From the NCBI GenBank assembly GCA_030150045.1, contig JASLGM010000017.1, forward strand, positions 1 to 39,936: DNA of 39,936 nt. The letters are read 5' to 3'. Position numbers and translations under genes: made by a program. Under the pieces are notes generated by a model. The model saw only the letters and a list, made by a program, of their open reading frames with translations. It was not told where the DNA came from and did not search any database. Position 1 is the stretch's first letter. Each line of letters opens with the position of its first letter. This document shows, one piece after another, positions 35,301 to 39,936 of this stretch. The stretch is from Taishania sp. (GTDB lineage: Bacteria; Bacteroidota; Bacteroidia; Flavobacteriales_D; Crocinitomicaceae).

Positions 35301-36005
35301 TCCGTCAAAATTGTCTTTCCCTGTAAAAGTTGTTTTGTGTTCAATCCCCATGCTAAAGCGTGGTCCAAAATGATATCCGATCCCCAAGCCTAAATGTCCT
35401 GTTAGGATAGCACTTAGATCTTCATTTCCATCTAAAGGTGTTTCGTAAGACTGATCCATTTGGGCCAATACTTGACTATTACTATTGTAGGATTTATCAA
35501 AGATGTAAGGATAGCTGTCGCTTAAGTAGTTTCCATAAGCACGGTAAAAACTGAAACCAATTCCTCCGAAAATATATGGATCCCACCCTGTATTGTGGAC
35601 GATTCTATTAAAATGAAGAGCCATTTCTAGGTTTAGCTCCACTGCTTTTGTACGGAAGTTATGCACCGTGTAGTTGTACAGATCTTTATAGTTCGTGTCG
35701 CCAGAAGCTAATACACCACTGTAATTTGTTAAATCACTTGCTTTAATGTCCTGCCCTTTCCATGTACCAATCAGGAGACGGCCATATAGATCAATCCAAA
35801 CGGGACTAGCATTCTTTTTCATAAAGGATTTACCAACCGTAAAACCAGCACCAACATTTACCATTGTTTTAACGTCAGTTGTATGCCAAGTGCCTCCAAT
35901 GTTTGGAGAAATAAACCATGGCGAGCTTTCTGTGAGATCAATCTTTTGGGAGAATCCAAATGTTGAAAGAAATAATAAGACAGGTAAAAAGTATTGTTTA
36001 ATCAT
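32310..36005 (-). CDS. Multi-domain outer-membrane protein: beta-barrel, six Ig-like repeats, seven ICx-GATxGxC repeats
   Basis: A 1231-residue protein of unknown function. Signal peptide (MIKQYFLPVLLFLSTFGFSQ). Residues about 25-262 look like an OMP beta-barrel (SPNIGGTWHT, ELNLEMALHFN, PYIFGGIGFSFYRAYG, LGLGIGYHFGPRFSMGIEH, YFKWYLRG). A Pro/Val/Thr hinge (PPVVTPPVVTPPVVVTPP, about 275-292) follows, as in OmpA-type proteins. Then come six Ig-like repeats of about 90 residues with a leading Cys and mostly an N.CG motif (about 293-845), seven repeats of about 40 residues with consensus ICxN...TIKESQWxxYxxxGATxGxCP (about 846-1137), and a Pro/Thr/Asn-rich basic tail. There is no T9SS sorting domain. 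It is divergent from a T9SS cargo gene. Related proteins may exist in Bacteroidota, but I do not recognise this combination. Confidence 0.85.
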   Translation of the reverse strand: MIKQYFLPVLLFLSTFGFSQKIDLTESSPWFISPNIGGTWHTTDVKTMVNVGAGFTVGKSFMKKNASPVWIDLYGRLLIGTWKGQDIKASDLTNYSGVLASGDTNYKDLYNYTVHNFRTKAVELNLEMALHFNRIVHNTGWDPYIFGGIGFSFYRAYGNYLSDSYPYIFDKSYNSNSQVLAQMDQSYETPLDGNEDLSAILTGHLGLGIGYHFGPRFSMGIEHKTTFTGKDNFDGLLTKDKMRANDIYHYTSLYFKWYLRGKNSTNNTTTNPPVVTPPVVTPPVVVTPPCNSPKIDIQNANNQSTSNSYFNLQAFVSNAQAHQTQVTLNRSNVPNISLQNNGRLNASFNLYEGLNTITITSVNECGRDSKTIYVQYTPQCDDPIVTFTNTRQSRVSSTTQQYNYTADIRNIQRGNLVQVYVNGVQQNTFTMNYSNFQLNGTASLQTGNNIIQIVATNNCGTHTQVLNVEYNAFCPTPIIQFNRYSQQVEQSRNTFSFSVTQVSSSNQVVIKLNGVLQTSWTTQQTNNGLTFSKILTLSTGVNTISISATNSCGTASESTQIIFNEPCKPATIALTSPRSPNFSSSANQVQIQATITEVNENSDITLLVNGVRTSGFTYNAVSDIFRATVNLRQGNNQVQIIAKNDCSTVTENINISYTTPCETPNVNITSPANGSILAIDQTIVKATVFAINSQNQITVYVNGNLVRNFSLSGNQLSIPVTLRAGGNNIQIVVTNDCGSNTQTTHITYNHPRPSVPAPSIDFTSACNIKVEPSNNTFTGEITGVTNASQVNVLVNGQPYSNVNWNFANNRLNFSFNLRTGNEGTYTVTIIATNEGGSQTKTCTLTVANDPMINICYNGQNMTIKESQWMEYNRRGAIKGKCPEVAPPISISNMEICFNNVTLTILESQWPVYSARGAVKGKCPEIVDNDIVICLNENGKYTSLKIKESQWESYRLKGATLGECPQIVDNDIVICLNNKTMTIKESKWNQYVRLGATLGECPKEDPEITICHRVGSTLTTLTIKQSEWPNYQSLGATLGECPVVIDPEIVICLKVGTKNTTRTIKQSEWPRYQSLGATRGACPDTTSTTTNTGGGGVGTISNGMLICVFENGNYITKTIQPMQWPSWEARGATRGACTGNEAAPKSAPPVNPVQRPNDRFNQPIRPITTTPKVEAEPVKPATTPRNTGVQIKNDQNIPQREKGVNTETQKVPPTRIESPNTRGSEKINTTRP
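32597..33460 (-). repeat. Seven tandem coding repeats (ICx...TIKESQW...GATxGxCP)
   Basis: Cys-codon landmarks for the unit ends lie at about 32597, 32761, 32883, 33004, 33114, 33238 and 33361. Spacing is 110-124 bases, except 164 for the last unit, which follows a Thr/Gly-rich spacer. Each encodes I(C), a short loop, T(I) with KESQW or KQSEW, Y, and GAT(L/R)GxC. The first two units carry GAIKGKC and GAVKGKC variants. The two Cys per unit could form a disulfide. Confidence 0.85.
33461..35135 (-). repeat. Six Ig-like coding repeats in the same gene
   Basis: Units of roughly 260-290 bases each begin with a Cys (CNSP, CDDP, CPTP, CKPA, CETP, CNIK). The first five run through a V.VNG or similar turn to L..G.N.I.I.A.N.CG and a final I.Y strand; the sixth ends N-EGG and then C. 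The pattern is of bacterial Ig-like domains with one disulfide per domain. Confidence 0.75.
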
Positions 36006-36042
36006 AAGTATAGATTTCCTATGGTTTTATCAAAATGAATAC

Positions 36043-36050
36043 CAAAATTA
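36043..36050 (-). promoter_or_regulatory. -7 promoter box for the 1231-residue protein gene
   Basis: The minus strand reads TAATTTTG, an exact TAnnTTTG. No TTTG -33 box is apparent. It would give a leader of about 30-35 nt. Confidence 0.45.
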
Positions 36051-36096
36051 TAGATTTATTACTAGGAAATAAAAAATATTGTTCGTCTTGACTCAA

Positions 36097-36124
36097 TTTG
36101 AAACTTATTTATCCGTTACATTTG
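36097..36124 (+). promoter_or_regulatory. Bacteroidota promoter for the T9SS cargo-PorP/SprF pair
   Basis: TTTG at 36097-36100, a 16-nt spacer and TACATTTG at 36117-36124, an exact TAnnTTTG. The ATG chosen for the next gene (36130) begins 5 nt after the box, so the mRNA is probably leaderless or nearly so. Confidence 0.65.
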
Positions 36125-36129
36125 TTATT

Positions 36130-37413
36130 ATGTGGAAGTTGACTTTTATACTTTTTTTCTTACTTTCCATCCATACATATGGCCAGGAACACTATAATCA
36201 ATGCGATTTGGCGTTGGAGTTGTGTCCTGGGAAAACGTTTGATGTTAACAATTATGGAGCAAATCATACGTTTTGCGGAGGATGTGAAGATGATTTCAAT
36301 TTATGTTTTACACCTCAAAATTCGGTTTGGTTTAAATTCACAACCAATGAAGTTGGAGGTGATGTGAACTTGTCCATCTTCAATGTGAATTTAACCAATG
36401 AAGCAACAAGGGATAATAAATACAATGCCATTGTCCTGTCATCCAACGTTCCATGTAATGCTGTTAGCTACACACAAGTTGGATTGTGTATTCAAAATAG
36501 TACAACAAATGGAACGATAAATCTTACCAATCTACCAGTAAATACTACATTCTACATCTGTATTAGTGGTGCCTTAAATACTGGATTTGCGTTACCAGCT
36601 GAATTTGAAATGGAGTTGTCTATTGCTGGAACCGCAGTGGATAGACCTACTCCAAGTGTACATGCTGCATTAAATACAAACGTTTGCCCGGGCGATATGT
36701 TATATGCAGTTGCAGGTGTACAAAACTGTCCAGATACTTCTTCCTACAAATGGTATATAGATGGCGTTTTGGTAGCTACCTCAACAGATTCTATTTTCAT
36801 GACAACCCGTTATAATGATGGCTCAATTTTAACTTTGGAAACTTCTTGTTACACACAATGTAGAGAAATTGTACAATTTCATTCTGCACCTATACAAATC
36901 CACCCTATTACTGTAAATGCAGGTGTAGATTTTACTATAATGAAAGGGGGAAGTGTTATCCTGACGCCTGTCATACCCAATGGAACAACAATAGAGTGGA
37001 CACCTTCTTTTTCTCTATCAAATAGCACTATTGCTTTTCCAATAGCGCAGCCGAATCAAAGTACAATCTATACACTTACAATAACAGACACGCTTACCGG
37101 ATGTAAAGCAGTGGATCAAATGGAGGTAAATGTGTTAGAAAACATTATAGTAACGAATACCTTTAGTCCAAATGGAGATGGGGTAAATGACACGTGGTAT
37201 ATTCAAGGTTTAACAAACTATCCAAACAATGAGGTGAAAATATATTCTCGTTGGGGACAATTGGTCTATGAAGCAAGAAACTTTGGAGAGCAAAAAGCTT
37301 GGGATGGAAGAGTTGGGGGGGCTCAGTTACAAGAAAGTGTTTATTTCTATATTTTAGAATTGAACGATGAAGACAGCACACAAATAAAAGGATCAATTAC
37401 GCTTTTACGATGA
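36130..37413 (+). CDS. Secreted protein with T9SS type B sorting domain
   Basis: The start chosen is the ATG at 36130, which opens a clean signal peptide (MWKLTFILFFLLSIHTYGQ); an in-frame ATG further upstream would lie before the promoter box. The mature protein (about 408 residues) begins with a Cys-rich beta-domain (CDLALELCPGKTF, TFCGGCEDDFNLCF, SVWFKFTTNE), a pattern seen at the start of many Bacteroidota surface proteins. A PKD/Ig-like segment (CPGDMLYAVAG, WYIDGVLV) follows. The C-terminus (about 345-427) is the type B signal: TNTFSPNGDGVNDTW, IYSRWGQLVYEA, W.GR and a final GSITLLR. Overlaps the next gene by four bases (ATGA). Confidence 0.9.
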   Translation: MWKLTFILFFLLSIHTYGQEHYNQCDLALELCPGKTFDVNNYGANHTFCGGCEDDFNLCFTPQNSVWFKFTTNEVGGDVNLSIFNVNLTNEATRDNKYNAIVLSSNVPCNAVSYTQVGLCIQNSTTNGTINLTNLPVNTTFYICISGALNTGFALPAEFEMELSIAGTAVDRPTPSVHAALNTNVCPGDMLYAVAGVQNCPDTSSYKWYIDGVLVATSTDSIFMTTRYNDGSILTLETSCYTQCREIVQFHSAPIQIHPITVNAGVDFTIMKGGSVILTPVIPNGTTIEWTPSFSLSNSTIAFPIAQPNQSTIYTLTITDTLTGCKAVDQMEVNVLENIIVTNTFSPNGDGVNDTWYIQGLTNYPNNEVKIYSRWGQLVYEARNFGEQKAWDGRVGGAQLQESVYFYILELNDEDSTQIKGSITLLR

Positions 37414-38339
37414 TGAAAAACATACTCTTGAGCATTGGACTTTTCGTCTTGACCAGCGTAGCTTCAGCCCAGCAATTGCCTCAGTATACACAGTGGGCTT
37501 TTCATCAATTGGCAATAAATCCTGCGCATGCTGGAATTAAGAAATGTATTGATGTACACGCATTGTATCGCAATCAATGGGTTGGAATTAGCGATGCACC
37601 TATGACCGGATTTTTTACCGCCGCTATTCCTTTGCGTACCAAACAGAATAAAATGTTTACCCCAAGACATGGATTAGCCTTGCGTTTTGAGGGAGATAAA
37701 ATAGGAATGTTCAACACCAATAGAATCAATATCGGGTATGCAGCGCATTTCAATTTTACCACCGAAACAAGGTTGTCTCTTGGCATATATGCAGGAGCAG
37801 TACAATTTGGATTTGATCACAGTAAGGCGACCACCATATCACCTGATGAAGCAATAATGAGAGAAGCTTCTATTGTTCGACCCGATGCTCATTTTGGTGC
37901 GTGGTGGAACGGAAAAAATTATTACATAGGTTTGATGGTAAATCAACTTATACCTACAAAGTGGAACATAGGAAATCAGTCGCAGTTTAGGTTTCATACA
38001 GCAATTAATGGAGGTTATAGATTTGTTATTAGTGACCATTTCGCAATGGTTCCCCATGCTATTGTTCGTTTTCCGATAATGGGGAAGGTTAATGCCGATG
38101 CTTTGGTGGTTATGGATTATAACAATGTGGTTAATTTTTCTGTTGGATACCGTACCACTGATGCTTTTTTGTTCGTAGCTGGATTTAAAATAAACCAACA
38201 GTTTTCCCTGAATTATAGTTTCGATTGGAATGTTTCAAAGTTGAGTAGTTTCTCAAAACATACACATGAAATAGGAATTTCTTTCGTTACTTGTAAACCC
38301 GAAAGAAAAGGTACAAACAACTGTGCTTTGTTTGAGTAA
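37410..38339 (+). CDS. PorP/SprF family type IX secretion membrane protein
   Basis: A 309-residue outer-membrane beta-barrel. Signal peptide (about 1-21, ...VASAQQ), then the PorP/SprF signature LPQYTQWAFHQLAINPAHAG with the Y..NQWVGI motif, a fold of repeated barrel strands and the typical late segment VNFSVGYRTTDAFLFVAGFKI. In T9SS the SprF/PorP proteins are needed for secretion and surface attachment of type B-CTD cargo and are usually encoded next to that cargo, as here (ATGA overlap with the upstream cargo gene). It is thus probably the dedicated partner of that protein. Confidence 0.93.
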   Translation: MMKNILLSIGLFVLTSVASAQQLPQYTQWAFHQLAINPAHAGIKKCIDVHALYRNQWVGISDAPMTGFFTAAIPLRTKQNKMFTPRHGLALRFEGDKIGMFNTNRINIGYAAHFNFTTETRLSLGIYAGAVQFGFDHSKATTISPDEAIMREASIVRPDAHFGAWWNGKNYYIGLMVNQLIPTKWNIGNQSQFRFHTAINGGYRFVISDHFAMVPHAIVRFPIMGKVNADALVVMDYNNVVNFSVGYRTTDAFLFVAGFKINQQFSLNYSFDWNVSKLSSFSKHTHEIGISFVTCKPERKGTNNCALFE

Positions 38340-38410
38340 AACTCATTTGACTTTATTATTTCCTCCTTATTGTTGAAAAATTGGCTTTTCTATGCTCGAA
38401 AAACAATCTT

Positions 38411-38460
38411 TTACGCATTCCACTGTTTATAAAAACACCGTTTCGCCATCGGTGGCGTAA
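38411..38460 (+). promoter_or_regulatory. Two mutually exclusive hairpins upstream of the OmpA-family gene
   Basis: CGCCA (38444-38448) pairs with TGGCG (38453-38457) around a TCGG loop. Alternatively TTACGC (38411-38416) can pair with GCGTAA (38455-38460), using the same bases. The ATG of the next gene is at 38494. No T run follows either hairpin, so this is not an ordinary terminator. No clear TAnnTTTG box is seen in this interval. Confidence 0.25.
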
Positions 38461-38493
38461 GAACATTTCTGATTTTTGTTAAAAATAATTCTC

Positions 38494-39456
38494 ATGAAAG
38501 CAATATTTATCGCATTATCAACGACCTTGATTCTTGCAGCATGTGTGCCGGCAAAAAAGTACAATGATTTAGTAGAACGCGAACGTAGTTGTTCAGAAGA
38601 ATTGGAGCAATATAAATCCCGCGCCATAACGGGTGAAGGAAGAGCTGCTGAATTTGAAGCAAAATACAACACTTTGTTGACAGACGTTTATAAATTAAAA
38701 GAAGACACCATGCGCATAGGAAACGACTACCGTATGTTGTCCGCACAATACAATAACATGGTAAACAGAATGGAGTCTTTGGAAACAACATTTGACAAAT
38801 ACCGTGTTAAAGGCGAGCAAAACACCGCTTTGTTGCAAGCTGATCTTGATGCAAAATCCATTGAGTTACAACGCAAACAAGACGAATTATCTGCTTTGGA
38901 ACAAGAACTGAAAAGCAAACAATTGTTATTAGCTGATCGTGAACAACGCGTGATGGAGTTAGAAGAAATGATTGCACGTCAAGAAAAAGCGACGAAAGAA
39001 TTAAGAAATAAGGTCGCAAATGCATTAAGCGGATTCGAAGATAAAGGATTAACTGTCTCTCAAAAGAACGGGAAAATATATGTGAGCCTTGAAGCAAAAT
39101 TATTATTCGCATCAGGATCAACAAAAGTGGAGACAGAAGGGAAAAATGCATTGATTCAATTAGCAAAGGTTCTTGAGAAAGAAACTGATCTAGAAATCAT
39201 TGTCGAAGGACACACTGACACCGATCGACTAGCAAGTGCAGCACATCCAAAAAACAACTGGGAACTTTCTGTTTTAAGAGCAACATCAGTTGTAGAAATT
39301 ATGCTCGGAAACTCAGCAATGGTTCCTTCTAAATTAATGGCGGCTGGACGTTCTGAGTTTTTACCAGTTAACCCGAATGACAAAGCAAAAAACAGAAGAA
39401 TAGAAGTGATTATCTCTCCTAACTTGAACGAATTATTCGATCTAATTGGACATTAA
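38494..39456 (+). CDS. OmpA-family peptidoglycan-binding lipoprotein
   Basis: A 320-residue lipoprotein. The start chosen is the ATG at 38494 (MKAIFIALSTTLILAAC), because it places a lipobox (ILAAC, Cys at residue 17) correctly; a TTG six codons upstream is unlikely. Residues about 25-180 form a long coiled coil with Glu/Lys/Gln heptads. The C-terminal OmpA domain (about 185-315) has LLFASGSTKVE, VEGHTDTDRL (about 235-244), ELSVLRATSVVEIM and GRSEFLPVNPNDKAKNRRIEV, the residues that hold meso-diaminopimelate in peptidoglycan. It would link the outer membrane to the cell wall. No adjacent gene shows it to be part of T9SS, but it follows PorP/SprF. Confidence 0.93.
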   Translation: MKAIFIALSTTLILAACVPAKKYNDLVERERSCSEELEQYKSRAITGEGRAAEFEAKYNTLLTDVYKLKEDTMRIGNDYRMLSAQYNNMVNRMESLETTFDKYRVKGEQNTALLQADLDAKSIELQRKQDELSALEQELKSKQLLLADREQRVMELEEMIARQEKATKELRNKVANALSGFEDKGLTVSQKNGKIYVSLEAKLLFASGSTKVETEGKNALIQLAKVLEKETDLEIIVEGHTDTDRLASAAHPKNNWELSVLRATSVVEIMLGNSAMVPSKLMAAGRSEFLPVNPNDKAKNRRIEVIISPNLNELFDLIGH

Positions 39457-39474
39457 TTTTTTAATAACAAGAAT

Positions 39475-39797
39475 ATGGCTGTCGATTTTCAACTGTTAAA
39501 AGAAATATGTACCCTGCCTGGCGCTTCAGGATTCGAGACAAAAATAAGAGAACGCGTCATTCAAGAAGTAAAACCTCTCGTTGACCAACTTACGGTCGAC
39601 AATATGGGTAACGTTCATGCGGTAAAAAGAGGAACGAAAGACAAAAAAGTCATGGTCGCTTCGCACATGGACGAAATTGGATTTATCGTTACACACATTG
39701 ATGACAAAGGCTTTGTTCGTTTCCATACCTTGGGCGGATTTGACCCGAAGACATTGACAGCGCAGCGTGTTATCATTCACGGAAAACAAGATGTTAT
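39475..39797 (+). pseudogene. M42 family aminopeptidase, truncated by an IS3 insertion
   Basis: Residues 1 to about 107 of an M42 (glutamyl aminopeptidase/FrvX/YsdC-type) zinc peptidase, usually about 340-360 residues. Family features: LLKEICTLPGASGFE, VDNMGNVHAVKRG, and VASHMDEIGFIV with a metal-ligand His at residue 64. The family match stops after VIIHGKQDVI, where GV-GSKP would be expected; the frame instead runs through 26 unrelated codons to a stop at 39876. The break coincides with an IS end at 39798. The remaining metal and catalytic residues are absent, so this copy is inactive unless the element is removed. It lies 18 nt after the OmpA gene and may share its transcript. Confidence 0.85.
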
Positions 39798-39936
39798 TGA
39801 ACTACCTACTAAATTTGTGACATTTTTTTCAAGCCACTTTGTTAATTTTCCTTCTTATTCTCACTTCCATTTCTAAGGGTGTTAAATATCCTAATGAAGA
39901 GTGTATTCTTTTTGTGTTATACCAGTTTATATATTC
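39798..39936 (-). mobile_element. IS3-family insertion sequence, right end, runs off the window
   Basis: The element begins with TGAACTACCTACTAAATTTG at 39798, an inverted-repeat-like end opening with the TG dinucleotide typical of IS3-family ends, directly at the point where the M42 protein match stops. It continues to the last base. The transposase reads toward this end on the minus strand. Only about 139 bases are present, so the other end, the target duplication and the exact group cannot be determined. Confidence 0.85.
39829..39936 (-). CDS. IS3-family transposase (OrfB), C-terminal 35 residues
   Basis: The minus strand is open from the last base of the window to a TGA whose complement is at 39829-39831. 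It encodes a 35-residue C-terminus containing NWYNTKRIHSSLGYLTPLEM, the hallmark end of the IS3 OrfB rve integrase domain (consensus YN..R.H..LGY.TP.E). The catalytic DDE residues lie outside the window. The final codons (RRKINKVA) are followed by the terminal repeat of the element. Confidence 0.9.
   Translation of the reverse strand, partial: EYINWYNTKRIHSSLGYLTPLEMEVRIRRKINKVA

Noticed and set aside
37839..38198. A 119-codon minus-strand open frame within the PorP/SprF gene
   Set aside because: Antisense to a well-supported gene and without a recognisable motif.
38807..39166. A 119-codon minus-strand open frame within the OmpA-family gene
   Set aside because: Antisense to the coiled-coil part of a well-supported gene; composition is a by-product of Glu/Lys/Gln codons.
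39475..39876. A complete 133-residue protein
   Set aside because: The last 26 codons are IS-derived; the M42 match stops at about 39797 where the IS end begins.

Overview
The window looks like a chromosomal segment of an AT-rich member of the Bacteroidota, most likely a flavobacterium-like organism in or near Crocinitomicaceae (Fluviicola-like); that placement is inference. The support is: two large surface proteins ending in type IX secretion system (T9SS) type B sorting domains, a PorP/SprF protein, TAnnTTTG promoter boxes, a YicC-gmk-nadD gene order, HU-CCDC81/SPOR and DUF2911 proteins, and an almost complete lack of Shine-Dalgarno sequences. Most genes are core cell-envelope and metabolic genes. 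No phage, plasmid, CRISPR, rRNA or tRNA signal was found.

Layout. 1-4656: the 3' part of a di-heme cytochrome c peroxidase, then a 1270-residue T9SS-exported adhesin with HYR-like repeats. 4738-7158: fructose-1,6-bisphosphatase (minus) divergent from a secreted papain-fold (bleomycin-hydrolase-like) peptidase (plus). 7210-7560 has no gene but holds a GC-richer structured element that resembles a multicopy Bacteroidota intergenic repeat. 7561-10656 (minus) is an operon of a methionine/glutamine-type aminotransferase, an omega-amidase and dxr. 10835-11683: a helical lipoprotein and msrB. 11780-18950: the cell elongation genes mreC-mreD-mrdA-rodA, then a bifunctional PBP1A; mreB is not next to them. 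18981-20367: scoA-scoB. 20392-25612 (minus): a tight operon of HU/SPOR protein, DUF6495-like, DUF2911, SUFU-domain protein, YicC, gmk and nadD. 25649-28765 (minus): a TonB-dependent receptor and kdsB. 28814-29917: dprA. 29964-32174 (minus): a SurA/PpiD-type folding factor.

32310-39456 is a surface-protein locus. A 1231-residue protein (minus) combines an N-terminal beta-barrel, six Ig-like repeats and seven copies of a short Cys-containing repeat. It is divergent from a T9SS type B cargo protein, its PorP/SprF partner and an OmpA-family lipoprotein. At the right edge an M42 aminopeptidase gene is cut at about 39797 by an IS3-family element, whose transposase C-terminus is visible on the minus strand up to the last base.

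Points worth a second look: the 1231-residue protein and its repeats, which look like a diverged form of a known ICH...HGD...C motif; three genes whose TAnnTTTG box lies only 4-5 nt before the ATG, suggesting leaderless mRNAs; the intergenic repeat; the SUFU gene inside a housekeeping operon; and the IS3 insertion.
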